Below, one piece after another: positions 26,569 through 36,619 of a stretch of DNA of 64,000 nt. The stretch spans positions 1-64,000 of the forward strand of contig NZ_CADEPL010000022.1 of NCBI RefSeq assembly GCF_902829295.1, given 5' to 3'. The notes under the pieces were generated by a model that saw nothing but the letters and a program-made list of their open reading frames with translations, searched no databases and was not told the origin of the DNA. The stretch is from Vogesella oryzae (GTDB lineage Bacteria; Pseudomonadota; Gammaproteobacteria; Burkholderiales; Chromobacteriaceae). The position numbers were made by a program, and so were the translations under genes. How positions within the stretch are numbered: position 1 is the first letter of the stretch; each line of letters begins with the position of its first letter.

Positions 26569-26599
26569 CGTGTTATCCGTTGCAAATCAGAACCGGGCG

Positions 26600-27220
26600 T
26601 TATTGTACGCGGCGCGGCCAACGTTGCCACAGTCGCCAGGCCAGCAGCAGTGCCAGGATGGCGGCGTACAGCGCCGGCTGGCTGATGTCGCGTTTCACCA
26701 GCCACCAGTAGTGCAGCACGGCGCAAATCGCCAGCGGGTAGATCAGCCGGTGCAGCCGGCCCCAGTTGCGCTTCAGCCGCCGCATCCAGCCATCAGTGGA
26801 GGTGAGCGCCAGCGGCAGCATCTGCAGCATCGCCAGCATGCCGACGGTGATGAACGGCCGCTTCAGCAGGTCGTGGCCGATGGCCGGCCAGTCGAAGAAT
26901 TTATCCAGCCACAGATAGCTCAGCAGGTGCAGCGTGCCGTAGAAGAAGGTGTACAGCCCCAGCATGCGCCGCAGGCGCAGCAGCCAGCCGGGTGCGCCCA
27001 GCCAGCGCAGCGGCGACACGGCCAGGGTCAGCAGCAACAAGCGCAGCGTCCACACTCCCAGCGCGCGGGTCAGGTATTCGATTGGGTTCACCGCCGTGCC
27101 GCTGCTCACCGTCCAGGCAATGGTCGCCAGCGGTAGCAGGCACAGCAGGAACACCGTGCCCTTGAGCCAGGAGAACTGGCGTGGCGACGGGCGGGCAAGG
27201 TTGGCCGCAAGGGTAAGCAT
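26600..27220 (-). CDS. msrQ: Heme-binding membrane subunit MsrQ (YedZ)
   Basis: 206 aa, about six transmembrane helices with conserved haem-ligand histidines in 'FFYGTLHLLSYL' and 'AVLHYWWLVKRD', and 'WGRLHRLIYP'. It feeds quinol electrons to the periplasmic MsrP. Of two candidate ATGs (27226, 27220) I choose 27220 because a GGAG site is 6 bp upstream of it and immediately abuts the other. It lies 11 bp after the msrP stop, so the genes form an operon. Confidence 0.93.
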   Translation of the reverse strand: MLTLAANLARPSPRQFSWLKGTVFLLCLLPLATIAWTVSSGTAVNPIEYLTRALGVWTLRLLLLTLAVSPLRWLGAPGWLLRLRRMLGLYTFFYGTLHLLSYLWLDKFFDWPAIGHDLLKRPFITVGMLAMLQMLPLALTSTDGWMRRLKRNWGRLHRLIYPLAICAVLHYWWLVKRDISQPALYAAILALLLAWRLWQRWPRRVQ

Positions 27221-27231
27221 CACCATCTCCG

Positions 27232-28140
27232 TCAGAAGTTCTTCACCAGATCCATGCCGCGGTACAGCTGCGCCACCTGCGCGCCGTAGCCGTTGAACGG
27301 CAGCGTCTTGCGCTTCAGGAATTCGCCGATGCGCCGCTCGGTGGCCTGGCTCCAGCGCGGGTGGTCCACCGCCGGATTCACATTGGAGTAGAAACCGTAT
27401 TCGTCCGGTGCGGCCTGGCTCCAGCTGGTCGGCGGCTGGGTTTCCACCAGCCGGATATGGGTGATGGCCTTGATGCTCTTGAAGCCGTATTTCCACGGCA
27501 CCACCAGCCGGATCGGCGCGCCGTTCTGGTTGGGCAGCACATCGCCGTACAGCCCCACCGCCAGGATGGCGAGCGGATGCATCGCCTCGTCGATGCGCAG
27601 CCCTTCGCGGTACGGCCAGTTCAGCACCCGTCGCGCCACACCCGGCATCTCGCCCGGCCGCAACGCGGTTTCGAATGCCACGTATTTCGCCTTCGAGGTT
27701 GGCCGCACCTGCGCCAGCAGGCTCGAGAGCGGAAAGCCGATCCACGGAATCACCATGCTCCAGCCTTCCACGCAGCGCAGCCGGTAGATGCGCTCTTCCT
27801 GCGGGTATTTCAGCAGCTCCTCGATGCCGAAGCTGCGCGGCTTTTCCACCTCGCCATCCACCACGATATGCCACGGCCGCGTCTTCAGCCGCGCGGCGTA
27901 CAGCGCCGGATCGTCCTTGCCGGTGCCGAACTCGTAGTAGTTGTTGTAACCGGTGATCTCGCTGCGGCTGTTGGCCGGCTCGGTGGTGGAAAACGGGCTT
28001 TTGCGCGCCGGTAGCGCTGCCAGTGCGGTGGCCGGTAGCAACAGGCCGGCACTGCCGATCATGAACTGGCGGCGATTGAGGTAGACATCTTTCGGGGTGA
28101 TGTCCGACGGCAGAATGTCATCGGGGGAACGAATCAGCAT
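27232..28140 (-). CDS. msrP: Periplasmic protein-methionine-sulfoxide reductase MsrP (YedY)
   Basis: 302 aa molybdopterin enzyme that repairs oxidised methionines in periplasmic proteins. A twin-arginine signal ([21 protein letters not shown]) is followed by 'YNNYYEFG', Mo-ligand Cys in '[12 protein letters not shown]', and '[21 protein letters not shown]'. An AGGAGA site precedes the ATG at 28140. With msrQ it forms the MsrPQ system, typically induced by reactive chlorine in other bacteria. Confidence 0.95.
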   Translation of the reverse strand: MLIRSPDDILPSDITPKDVYLNRRQFMIGSAGLLLPATALAALPARKSPFSTTEPANSRSEITGYNNYYEFGTGKDDPALYAARLKTRPWHIVVDGEVEKPRSFGIEELLKYPQEERIYRLRCVEGWSMVIPWIGFPLSSLLAQVRPTSKAKYVAFETALRPGEMPGVARRVLNWPYREGLRIDEAMHPLAILAVGLYGDVLPNQNGAPIRLVVPWKYGFKSIKAITHIRLVETQPPTSWSQAAPDEYGFYSNVNPAVDHPRWSQATERRIGEFLKRKTLPFNGYGAQVAQLYRGMDLVKNF

Positions 28141-28220
28141 GGCGCATCTCCTGGCAGGTGATGCCGGTGAGTCGGCGGGGTAACCTGATTCTGACACTAG
28201 ACGCGAAAAATAATTCGTAC

Positions 28221-28403
28221 TTACAGGCGGATGCCGAACAGGAACAGCCCCAGCATCAGCAGCGAGCTGACGATCAGCGCGATGGCCAGCGCGCGCACAA
28301 ACTCGTGTACCGCCTGGCGCTGGCGGTGGTTCAGCAGCCAGCGGATCGCCAGGTAGATCACGCACAGCAGCAGGAACAGGCGGAACAGGCGTCCGATCAT
28401 CAT
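28221..28403 (-). CDS. Small two-helix membrane protein of unknown function
   Basis: 60 aa beginning [20 protein letters not shown], then a basic loop ('NHRQRQ') and a second hydrophobic helix ('[19 protein letters not shown]'). The layout of two helices around a basic/His loop looks like a genuine small inner-membrane protein and not a random frame, but no clear ribosome site precedes it and I do not recognise the family. It is divergent from metX. Confidence 0.5.
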   Translation of the reverse strand: MMIGRLFRLFLLLCVIYLAIRWLLNHRQRQAVHEFVRALAIALIVSSLLMLGLFLFGIRL

Positions 28404-28471
28404 GCAGTCCGGCAACAGGGAGCGGCGATTATCGGTAGCGGCAGGGCAGGGGCGCAAGCGCGCGATACCGA

Positions 28472-28568
28472 TATAATTGCGGCTTGCCATGGAGAAGCCT
28501 TGATGCGGACGGGGCAGAGTCGCAAAGACCAGCACCCCCGCCCGCCGCCGACTTGCAAAGAGAAACGC
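28472..28568 (+). promoter_or_regulatory. metX promoter -10 candidate and structured leader
   Basis: A TATAAT at 28472-28477 is followed by a hairpin with arms GGCTT (28481-28485) and AAGCC (28495-28499) and then GC-rich complementary segments before the metX start. No convincing -35 is visible. I could not match the leader to a known SAM or SAH riboswitch. Confidence 0.35.
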
Positions 28569-29711
28569 ATGCCCAATAACGCATCTTCCGTCGGAATCGT
28601 CAGTGCGCAGCGCGCGCTGTTCGAGACACCGCTCGATCTGGCCTGCGGCGTCACGCTGCCGCAGTACGAGCTGGTGTTCGAAACCTATGGCCAACTGAAT
28701 GCCGAGCGCAGCAACGCCATCCTGATCTGCCACGCGCTGTCCGGCCACCATCATGTCGCCGGCCGCTATAGCGAGGATGACAAGACCACCGGCTGGTGGG
28801 ACAACATGATCGGCCCCGGCAAGCCCATCGATACCGACCGTTTCTTCGTGGTCGGCGTCAACAACCTGGGTGGCTGCCACGGCAGTACCGGCCCGTCCAG
28901 CATCGATCCGGCCAGCGGCCAGCCGTGGGGCTCGCGCTTCCCGGTGATGACGGTGCCGGACTGGGTGACCTCGCAGGCACGGCTGGCTGACCGGCTGGGC
29001 ATCAGCCGCTGGGCGGCGGTGATCGGCGGCAGCCTAGGTGGCATGCAGGCGCTGCAGTGGAGCATCGCCTACCCGGAACGCATCGCCCACGCGCTGGTGA
29101 TCGCCTCGGCACCCAAGCTGTCGGCGCAGAACATCGCCTTCAACGACGTGGCGCGGCAGGCCATCCTCACCGACCCGGATTTCTGCGGGGGCGACTATTA
29201 CGCCGCCGGCACCGTGCCGCGGCGCGGCCTGCGCCTGGCGCGCATGCTCGGCCATATCACCTACCTGTCGGATGACGGCATGGGCGAGAAATTCGGCCGC
29301 ATGCTGCGCTCGGGCGAGTACAAGTTCGGCTACGACGTGGAGTTCGAGATCGAAAGCTACCTGCGCTATCAGGGCGACAAGTTTTCCGATTACTTCGATG
29401 CCAATACCTACCTGCTGATGACCAAGGCGCTGGACTACTTCGATCCGGCCAAGGATAGCGATGGCGATCTGGTGGCGGCGCTGAAGAAAGCCAGCGCCAG
29501 CTTCCTGGTGGCCAGCTTTACCAGCGACTGGCGTTTCTCGCCGGAGCGCTCGCGCGAGACGGTGAAGGCACTGATCGCCGCCGGCAAGCGCGTCAGCTAC
29601 GGCGAAATCGAATCGGTACATGGCCACGATGCCTTCCTGATGACTGACGGGCCGTATGTCGATCTGATGCGTGCCTACCTGAACCGCGTGGCAGAGGAGG
29701 TCAACGCATGA
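28569..29711 (+). CDS. metX: Homoserine O-acyltransferase MetX
   Basis: 380 aa alpha/beta hydrolase. Oxyanion and nucleophile motif 'GGSLGGMQ' with Ser155, acid in 'TSDWRFSPE' and His in 'VHGHDAFL' give the catalytic triad. It activates homoserine for methionine synthesis. Acyl donor (acetyl- or succinyl-CoA) cannot be safely told by eye; many betaproteobacterial MetX proteins are succinyltransferases. The ATG at 28569 lies 6 bp after an AAAGAGA site; it is coupled to metW by a 4-bp overlap. Confidence 0.93.
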   Translation: MPNNASSVGIVSAQRALFETPLDLACGVTLPQYELVFETYGQLNAERSNAILICHALSGHHHVAGRYSEDDKTTGWWDNMIGPGKPIDTDRFFVVGVNNLGGCHGSTGPSSIDPASGQPWGSRFPVMTVPDWVTSQARLADRLGISRWAAVIGGSLGGMQALQWSIAYPERIAHALVIASAPKLSAQNIAFNDVARQAILTDPDFCGGDYYAAGTVPRRGLRLARMLGHITYLSDDGMGEKFGRMLRSGEYKFGYDVEFEIESYLRYQGDKFSDYFDANTYLLMTKALDYFDPAKDSDGDLVAALKKASASFLVASFTSDWRFSPERSRETVKALIAAGKRVSYGEIESVHGHDAFLMTDGPYVDLMRAYLNRVAEEVNA

Positions 29712-30304
29712 GCTATCTCGATTCCCTCCGACCCGACCTGCAACTGATTGCCGACTGGATTCCGGCCGGCAGCCGCGTGCTCGATCTGGGCTGCGGCGAA
29801 GGCGAGCTGCTGGCCTGGCTGCAGCAGCACAAGCAGGCCAATTGCTACGGCGTGGACTTCGACGTGAACAACGTGGTCGGCTGCGTCAAGGCCGGCGTCA
29901 ACGCCATCCAGGGCGACCTGGAGGCGGGCCTGGCCGAGTTCGAGGACCAGCGCTTCGACCACGTGGTGCTGTCGCAGACCATCCAGGCGATGCGCCACAC
30001 CGAGGAAATCCTGCTGGAGATGCTGCGGGTTGGCCGCGAAGCCATCGTCACCTTCCCCAACTTCGGCTACTGGCAAAACCGCTGGCAAATCATGCTCGGG
30101 CGCATGCCGGTGTCCGACGACATGCCGTACCAGTGGTACAACACCCCCAACATCCACTGGTGTATGCTCGGCGACTTTGACGCGCTGTGCGCCAAGAACC
30201 ACATCCGCGTGCTGGAGCGGGTGGTGATGACCGGTGGCCGGCAAGTGAACTTCCTGCCCAATCTGCGCGGCAGTCTGGCGTTCTACCGCGTCACCCGCGG
30301 CTAG
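29708..30304 (+). CDS. metW: Methionine biosynthesis protein MetW
   Basis: 198 aa Rossmann-fold methyltransferase-like protein with '[12 protein letters not shown]' (SAM-binding motif I), '[13 protein letters not shown]' and '[17 protein letters not shown]'. MetW partners MetX in the first methionine-specific step; its exact chemistry is not settled in general. The overlap ATGA with metX shows coupling. Confidence 0.94.
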   Translation: MSYLDSLRPDLQLIADWIPAGSRVLDLGCGEGELLAWLQQHKQANCYGVDFDVNNVVGCVKAGVNAIQGDLEAGLAEFEDQRFDHVVLSQTIQAMRHTEEILLEMLRVGREAIVTFPNFGYWQNRWQIMLGRMPVSDDMPYQWYNTPNIHWCMLGDFDALCAKNHIRVLERVVMTGGRQVNFLPNLRGSLAFYRVTRG

Positions 30305-30363
30305 GCGGCAACGGCCCGCCGGCCGTGATGTCACGGCCGCGTGCGGCCAACCATAACCATAAC

Positions 30364-30383
30364 CGGGGCGCTGCGGCGCCCCG
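30364..30383 (+). terminator. Hairpin after metW (weak terminator or leader structure)
   Basis: CGGGGCG and CGCCCCG arms with a short loop lie between metW and ampG, just after one copy of the dispersed 10-mer (30342-30351) and an AACCAT tandem repeat. There is no T-run, so termination is uncertain. Confidence 0.4.
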
Positions 30384-30410
30384 TGCATTTGCCAAACAAG
30401 GGGGCGCTTG

Positions 30411-32096
30411 ATGCGCGATATCCGACAGCTGGGCGCCTGGCGCATGCTGATGATCTGGGTGCTGGGTTTTGCCAGCGGCCTGCCGCTGGCGCTGTCCGGC
30501 ACCGCGATGCAGGCGTGGCTGACGGTGGACGGCATCGACATCGCCACCATCGGCTTCCTGAGCCTGGTGGGGCTGCCGTATACCTTCAAGTTCCTGTGGG
30601 CGCCGCTGATGGACCGCTTCGAGCCGCCATGGCTCGGCCGCCGCCGCGGCTGGCTGGTGCTCACCCAGCTGGGGTTGGCCGCCACGCTGCTGGCGATGTC
30701 GGCGCTGTCGCCGGCCAGCGATGTGCAGGGTTTTGCCTTGCTGGCGGTGCTGCTGTCCTTCCTGTCCGCGTCACAGGACGTGGTGATCGATGCCTACCGT
30801 ACCGACGTGGTGACGCCGGAAGAGCGCGGGCTGGCGTCGTCGCTGGGGGTGTTCGGCTACCGGCTGGCGATGGTGCTGTCCGGCGGGGTGGCGATGGTGT
30901 GGGCCGACCCGCTCAGCGGCAGCGGCTGGAGCTGGAACAGCGTGTACCGGGTGATGGCGATCATCATGCTGGTGGCGGCAGCGGCCTCGCTGCTGCTGTT
31001 GCCGGCGGTGCCGAAAGACAACGTGGCACCCAACAGCGATGCCCGCAACGCCCTGAAAGGCTTTGCCGCGCTGCTGCTGGCGGTGGTGATCGGCTACCAG
31101 TTCACCAGCCATGTGCTGGCGCCGCTGGCCGATCGCATGCTGACGCCGATGTTCCCGCCAGTGGTGGCCAGCGAGGTGGCGGCCAAAGCGCCGGCGCCAC
31201 TGCCGGGCAATGCGGCGGCCAACCTTGCACCCGCCGTGGCGGTGGTCGTCAAGGCGGCCGGGCCGACGCCGGTTGCCGCTCTGGTCGACAATCCGAACAA
31301 GAAGAAATGGGTGGATCTGCTGTCGCTGCTGCTGGGCATGGCGTTTACCGTGCCGCTGGCGTGGTGGGCGGCGCGCAAGGCCAGATTCGAAACGCTGAAT
31401 CGCTCGCTGGGCAACTATTTCAGCATGGAGGCGGCCGGGGCGTTTCTGGCGCTGATCATTCTCTACAAACTGGGTGATGCCTTTGCCGGCGCGCTGACCA
31501 CCACCTTCCTGCTCAAGGGCATGGGCTTTGCCCAGGCCGAGATCGGGGTGGTGAACAAGGTGATCGGTATCTGGCTGACCATCGTCGGCGCACTGGCTGG
31601 CGGCGCGCTGATGCTGCGGCTGGGGCTGTACCGCGCGCTGATGGGCTTCGGCGTGCTGCAGTTGCTGTCCAACCTTGGCTTCTGGCTGGTGGCGGTATCC
31701 GGCAAAGGCGCGTGGGGCGGTTTCGAGCTGCCGGCGTTCGATTGGCTGATCGTGGCGCTGAAGGACAGCACGCAGGTGGATTACCTGCTGCTGTTCGCGG
31801 TGGCGGTGGAAAACCTGTCCAGCGGCATGGGCACCGCGGCTTTCGTCGCCTTCCTGATGGCGCTGTGCAACCAGAAATTCACCGCCACCCAGTTCGCGCT
31901 GCTGTCGGCGTTTGCCGCCGTTGGCCGCGTGTGGGTGGGGCCGCTGTCCGGCGTGCTGACCGAAAGCATCGGCTGGCCGGCATTCTTCCTGTTTTCCACC
32001 TGCGCCGCGCTGCCGGGGCTGATCATGCTGGCACGGCTGAAAAGCCGGGTGCAGGCGCTGGATGTGCCCAAGGGCGCGGTGGCGCTGGACGACTGA
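30411..32096 (+). CDS. ampG: AmpG-type muropeptide permease (MFS)
   Basis: 561 aa transporter importing anhydromuropeptides for peptidoglycan recycling. 'LGFASGLPLALSGTAMQAWL' and 'PYTFKFLWAPLMDR' are AmpG signatures. There is a roughly 100-residue Ala/Pro/Val-rich insertion (about residues 195-300) between the two six-helix halves. The ATG at 30411 has AGGGGGC upstream; the TTG immediately before it is less likely. Followed by a symmetrical terminator shared with wrbA. Confidence 0.9.
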   Translation: MRDIRQLGAWRMLMIWVLGFASGLPLALSGTAMQAWLTVDGIDIATIGFLSLVGLPYTFKFLWAPLMDRFEPPWLGRRRGWLVLTQLGLAATLLAMSALSPASDVQGFALLAVLLSFLSASQDVVIDAYRTDVVTPEERGLASSLGVFGYRLAMVLSGGVAMVWADPLSGSGWSWNSVYRVMAIIMLVAAAASLLLLPAVPKDNVAPNSDARNALKGFAALLLAVVIGYQFTSHVLAPLADRMLTPMFPPVVASEVAAKAPAPLPGNAAANLAPAVAVVVKAAGPTPVAALVDNPNKKKWVDLLSLLLGMAFTVPLAWWAARKARFETLNRSLGNYFSMEAAGAFLALIILYKLGDAFAGALTTTFLLKGMGFAQAEIGVVNKVIGIWLTIVGALAGGALMLRLGLYRALMGFGVLQLLSNLGFWLVAVSGKGAWGGFELPAFDWLIVALKDSTQVDYLLLFAVAVENLSSGMGTAAFVAFLMALCNQKFTATQFALLSAFAAVGRVWVGPLSGVLTESIGWPAFFLFSTCAALPGLIMLARLKSRVQALDVPKGAVALDD

Positions 32097-32116
32097 CGCC
32101 TGTTTGGCGCAGATAA

Positions 32117-32139
32117 AACGCCCCGCAGTGCGGGGCGTT
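32117..32139. terminator. Bidirectional hairpin between ampG and wrbA
   Basis: Perfect 10-bp arms AACGCCCCGC and GCGGGGCGTT with a 3-nt loop, between convergent genes. T-runs on either side are short. Confidence 0.75.
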
Positions 32140-32154
32140 GTTCATCGGGCAGGC

Positions 32155-32766
<612 letters not shown>

Positions 32767-32806
32767 TTAACATTGGCGACCCGCATTTTAACGGCTTGCC
32801 ATTACC

Positions 32807-34015
32807 GTGTCCTTGTCCCTCACTACCGTGTTCGGCTTTGCCGATTTCATCCGTCAGCGCCTGGCGCAGCAGCGCGTGCTGCAGGTGGCGGGCAGCCTGA
32901 CTTTTACCACCCTGCTGGCGCTGGTGCCGCTGCTGACCATCGCGCTGACGGTGATGTCGGCGTTTCCGGTGTTTTCCGACTACAGCACCCGCTTCAAGGT
33001 GATGCTGTTGTCGACATTGGTGCCAGAGTTCGCCGGCAAGGTAATCACCGTCTACATGCGCCAGTTTGCCGACAATGCCGAAAAGCTCACCGCCGCCGGT
33101 ATCGTGATGCTGGGGGTGACCTCGCTGATGCTGATGTCGACGGTGGAGCGCACCTTCAACAGCATCTGGGGCGTGCGCCGTGCGCGGCCGTGGCTGCAGC
33201 AGAGCATGGTGTACTGGACGGTGCTGACACTGGGGCCGCTGGTGCTGGGCGGCGGCCTGCTGGCCTGGCGCCTGCTGTTCAAAACCACCCATATCGAGCG
33301 TATCTCGCCGCTACTGGATGACAGCCTGCAGGCGCTGGGCAGCATCGGGCTGACCATGCTGGTGCTGGCGCTGCTGTTCCGCATCCTGCCCAACCGCTAT
33401 GTGCCGCTGAAGCACGCCATGCTGGGCGGGCTGGTGACCGCCATCCTGCTGGAGGCCACCAAGCTGGTGTTCGGCTTCTATATCGGCGAAATCGCCAACT
33501 ACCAGCTGGTGTACGGTGCGTTTGCCAGTCTGCCGATCCTGCTGCTGTGGCTGTTCTGCCTGTGGCTGGTGGTGCTGATGGGCGCGGTGCTGACCGCCTC
33601 GTTTTCGTACTGGGAGGGCGCGGCCTGGAAGCGCCGCAACGAAGCGCGCCGCCGTTTCCTGGATGCGGTGGAGGCACTGGTGATGCTGGATAGCGCCCAG
33701 GACGAAGGACTGGCGCTGCGGCCGGAAGACCTGCGCCGCGAGGTGAAAGTGGGCTACGACGAGCTGGGCAGCGTGCTGGACAAGCTGGCGCAGTCCGGTT
33801 ACGTGCAGAAGGGCGCCGGCGATAGCTGGGTACTGCTCAAGCGCGCCGAAAACATCCTGCTGGCCGATCTGTTCCGGCTGTTTGTCTACCGTCCGGAATG
33901 CGGCGAAGGCGACGATGACATCGCCGCCGGGGTGGAGAAGCTGCTGCAACCGACCATGAGCGATCTGGCTCAGTTCAGCGTGGCGGAGTTCGCGCGCCGC
34001 GTCGGGCGGAAGTAA
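32807..34015 (+). CDS. YihY-family inner-membrane protein (formerly 'ribonuclease BN')
   Basis: 402 aa with six transmembrane helices (residues ~30-270). 'AGSLTFTTLLALVPLLTIA' and 'PNRYVPLKHAMLGGLVTAILLE' are family motifs; the C-terminal ~120 aa form a winged-helix-like cytoplasmic extension. Family function is unproven; the old RNase BN name is a misannotation. It begins with a GTG at 32807. Its last 46 bp overlap the DUF3025 gene on the other strand. Confidence 0.9.
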   Translation: MSLSLTTVFGFADFIRQRLAQQRVLQVAGSLTFTTLLALVPLLTIALTVMSAFPVFSDYSTRFKVMLLSTLVPEFAGKVITVYMRQFADNAEKLTAAGIVMLGVTSLMLMSTVERTFNSIWGVRRARPWLQQSMVYWTVLTLGPLVLGGGLLAWRLLFKTTHIERISPLLDDSLQALGSIGLTMLVLALLFRILPNRYVPLKHAMLGGLVTAILLEATKLVFGFYIGEIANYQLVYGAFASLPILLLWLFCLWLVVLMGAVLTASFSYWEGAAWKRRNEARRRFLDAVEALVMLDSAQDEGLALRPEDLRREVKVGYDELGSVLDKLAQSGYVQKGAGDSWVLLKRAENILLADLFRLFVYRPECGEGDDDIAAGVEKLLQPTMSDLAQFSVAEFARRVGRK

Positions 34016-34797
34016 GCCGTATTGGCGTAGAAGGCGGCATCCTGCGGCTGCCACCAGCCGGGGATGCCCAGTAGCGGTAACGGCAGCAGCTCGCGTGGCC
34101 GCTGCAGCCAGTCATCATCGGCCAGCAAGGCGGCCAGTCGCGCATCCAGCGCCTGCTGGCGCTGCCAGTAGTCCAGCGCAAAAAAGTCTGCAGCCACCGG
34201 CAGCAGCAGCGCCTTGCCGCACCAGCCGATGTGCATTGCCAGGCCCTGCTCGAACAGCGCATGCCCCAGCACGTGGCTGTCGATGCGCGTGCCCCAGGCG
34301 GCGGCGTGCTGCACGAACAGCGCCTGCCAGTCCATTTCTTGCAGCGCGTTAGCCAACGCGTCGTCGCACACCGGCACAATCACCCCGCATTCATCCAGCA
34401 GCGTCGCCGCGTCGCGGAACGGGCCGCGGCCAACTTCGCCGCGTTCGATGGCGCGCACGTGGCGGGCATTCAGCGCCAGCTTGCTCTGCGGCCATGACAG
34501 CCACGCCAGCGCACCGAACCAGTCATGCCAGTTCTGGGTGCGGGTGGGAATCTCGCCGCTGCTGCCGATGTGCATCTCGTAATACTGCGTCGGCTCCAGA
34601 TCGCAGGCAAAACGCAGCGCCGGCGGCAAGGGTTGGCCGCTAGCGCGCGCCTGCGCCAGCAGCGCGTCGTACTCGGCCTGGCGGGGCCAGTCGGCAAACT
34701 GCGCTGCTGCGCGCCACGGCGCCAGGCTGCGGTACAGCGGGTGCTGCGGCCAGACGGCAAATGTCGTCGGCAGGCAGCCCTGGGCAGCCATGCGCAT
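33970..34797 (-). CDS. DUF3025 domain protein
   Basis: 275 aa, soluble, Trp-rich. Contains 'YYEMHIGSSGEIPTRTQNWH' and 'WLSWPQSKLALNARH', segments I associate with DUF3025, a family of proteobacterial proteins with unknown function. It starts at 34797 with the ATG overlapping the stop codon of a 43-codon gene upstream (TAATG), with a second ATG two codons later. Convergent overlap of 46 bp with yihY. Confidence 0.75.
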   Translation of the reverse strand: MRMAAQGCLPTTFAVWPQHPLYRSLAPWRAAAQFADWPRQAEYDALLAQARASGQPLPPALRFACDLEPTQYYEMHIGSSGEIPTRTQNWHDWFGALAWLSWPQSKLALNARHVRAIERGEVGRGPFRDAATLLDECGVIVPVCDDALANALQEMDWQALFVQHAAAWGTRIDSHVLGHALFEQGLAMHIGWCGKALLLPVAADFFALDYWQRQQALDARLAALLADDDWLQRPRELLPLPLLGIPGWWQPQDAAFYANTAYFRPTRRANSATLN

Positions 34798-34928
34798 TAC
34801 TGGGCCTGGCTGGCGCTTTGTCCGGCGGCCGGAGTGGCTGCCTGCGGCTTGATCAGGAAATGGTTCACCGCGCTGGCCAGCACGATGCCGAGAATGGCGA
34901 GAAGGGACAGACGTTGCAGCAGGTTCAT
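34797..34928 (-). CDS. Small single-helix membrane protein upstream of the DUF3025 gene
   Basis: 43 aa: MNLLQRLSLLAILGIVLASA, then a short polar tail rich in Ala/Gln/Pro. One hydrophobic helix is followed by a disordered periplasmic-type tail. It reads straight into the DUF3025 gene by a TAATG overlap, which is the best evidence that it is translated. No good ribosome site is visible. Confidence 0.45.
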   Translation of the reverse strand: MNLLQRLSLLAILGIVLASAVNHFLIKPQAATPAAGQSASQAQ

Positions 34929-35053
34929 GGTGATTCACGGGTAAGCGCTGCCGGCAGCGGATGCGGGCAGCAGGGTTGCGGACAACAGCAAGCGAAGGCC
35001 CGCATTCTAGCAATCTTCGGCGCGCATGGCTGCACGTTGGCCGCCGTTGGCCG

Positions 35054-36439
35054 TCAGATCATGCTGTCCGGCTGCACCCAGGCATCGAAATCCTCGCCGC
35101 TGACTTCGCCCAGCGCCAGCGCTGCTGCGCGCAGGCTCAGCCCGTGCTGGTGGGCATGCTTGGCGATGGCGGCCGCACGGTCGTAGCCGATATGCGGGCT
35201 CAGCGCGGTGACCAGCATCAGCGAGTTGCCCAGCAGCTCGCCGATGCGCGCAAGGTTGGCCGCCATGCCGCGGGCACAATGCGCTTCAAAGCTGCGCATG
35301 CCATCGGCCAGCAGGCGCACGCTTTGCAGGAAGTTGTGCGCAATCAGCGGCTTGAACACGTTCAGCTCGAAATTGCCGGCGCTGCCGCCGATGCCGATGG
35401 CGACATCATTGCCCATCACCTGGCAGCACAACATGGTCAGCGCCTCGCACTGGGTGGGGTTGACCTTGCCCGGCATGATGGAGCTGCCGGGCTCGTTTTC
35501 CGGCAGCTGCAACTCGCCCAGTCCGCAGCGCGGGCCGGAGGCCAGCCAGCGCACATCGTTGGCGATTTTCATCAGCGCCACCGCCAGCGTTTTCAGTGCG
35601 CCATGCGCGGCTACCAGCGCATCGTGTGCCGCCAGTGCGGCAAACAGGTTGTCGGCGACGCGGAACGGCAGGCCGCTGTCTGCGGCCAACTGTGCCGCCA
35701 CCCGGGCGCCAAACTGCGGATGGGTATTCAAGCCGGTGCCGACCGCAGTGCCGCCCACTGCCAGCTGGTACAGCGCCGGCAAGTTGGCGCGGATGGCGGC
35801 CTCGGCATGCGCCAGCTGTGCTACCCAGCCGGAAATTTCCTGCCCCAGCGTCAGCGGGGTGGCGTCCTGCAAATGGGTGCGGCCGATTTTTACCACGCCA
35901 GCGAACTCCGTCGCCTTGGCAGCCAGCGTGGTGTGCAGCTGCTGCAGTGCCGGCAGCAGCTGGCCGTGGATGGCGCTGGCGGCGGCCACGTGCATGGCGG
36001 TGGGAAAGATGTCGTTGGACGACTGGCCGAGGTTGACGTGGTCGTTGGGGTGTACCAGCCGGCCGCTGCCGCGCTGGCCGCCGAGCAGTTCCGACGCCAG
36101 ATTGGCCAGCACCTCGTTCATGTTCATATTGCTCTGCGTGCCGGAGCCGGTCTGCCACACCGACAGCGGAAAGGCTGCGGCATGCTGCCCGGCCAGCACC
36201 TGCTCGGCCGCCTGCACGATGGCGCCGGCCAGCGATTGATCCAGCAGCCCCAGTCCGGCATTCACCTGCGCCGCACTGCGCTTGATGCGCGCCAGCGCCA
36301 GCATCAGCTCCGGCGGCATGCGCTCGCTGGAAATGGCGAAGTGCTGCAGCGAGCGCTGGGTTTGCGCGCCCCACAGCGCGCTGGCGGGCACAGCGATGTC
36401 GCCGAAAGAGTCGTGTTCCTGGCGGTAACGGGGTTTCAT
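35054..36439 (-). CDS. fumC: Fumarate hydratase class II (FumC)
   Basis: 461 aa oxygen-stable fumarase of the aspartase/fumarase superfamily. Motifs: '[16 protein letters not shown]', '[14 protein letters not shown]', '[18 protein letters not shown]' and the catalytic loop '[13 protein letters not shown]'. The ATG at 36439 has a perfect AGGAGG 8 bp upstream; a longer frame would start within the tRNA gene. Converts fumarate to malate in the TCA cycle, cytoplasmic. Confidence 0.96.
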   Translation of the reverse strand: MKPRYRQEHDSFGDIAVPASALWGAQTQRSLQHFAISSERMPPELMLALARIKRSAAQVNAGLGLLDQSLAGAIVQAAEQVLAGQHAAAFPLSVWQTGSGTQSNMNMNEVLANLASELLGGQRGSGRLVHPNDHVNLGQSSNDIFPTAMHVAAASAIHGQLLPALQQLHTTLAAKATEFAGVVKIGRTHLQDATPLTLGQEISGWVAQLAHAEAAIRANLPALYQLAVGGTAVGTGLNTHPQFGARVAAQLAADSGLPFRVADNLFAALAAHDALVAAHGALKTLAVALMKIANDVRWLASGPRCGLGELQLPENEPGSSIMPGKVNPTQCEALTMLCCQVMGNDVAIGIGGSAGNFELNVFKPLIAHNFLQSVRLLADGMRSFEAHCARGMAANLARIGELLGNSLMLVTALSPHIGYDRAAAIAKHAHQHGLSLRAAALALGEVSGEDFDAWVQPDSMI

Positions 36440-36492
36440 GCTGCAGCCTCCTGCGGGCGGATACTGCAGTGTAGTTGGCCGCAGCCGGCAAC

Positions 36493-36526
36493 AAAAAACC
36501 CGCGCGGCCAACAGGCGGGCGGGTTT
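36493..36526 (-). terminator. Terminator downstream of tRNA-Arg
   Basis: On the minus strand, AAACCCGC (36526-36519) pairs with GCGGGTTT (36503-36496), followed by further T residues. A copy of the dispersed motif core (CGCGGCCAAC, 36503-36512) lies in the loop. Confidence 0.75.
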
Positions 36527-36532
36527 GTCGGG

Positions 36533-36607
36533 TGGCGTCCCCAGCAGGAATCGAACCTGCAACTAGCCCTTAGGAGGGGCTTGTTATATCCATTTAACTA
36601 TGGAGAC
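36533..36607 (-). tRNA. tRNA-Arg (anticodon CCT)
   Basis: 75 nt including an encoded CCA end. Acceptor stem GTCTCCA pairs with TGGGGAC; anticodon stem AGCCC/GGGCT encloses loop CTCCTAA with anticodon CCT, decoding AGG. The T-arm contains GGTTCGATTCC. It is transcribed ahead of fumC and is separated from it by a terminator. Confidence 0.95.
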
Positions 36608-36619
36608 GTCGGTGTGAGG

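Noticed and set aside
26600-27874. 424-codon frame including msrQ
   Set aside because: The first two thirds are an alternative-frame reading of msrP. MsrQ begins at 27220 with a correctly spaced ribosome site.
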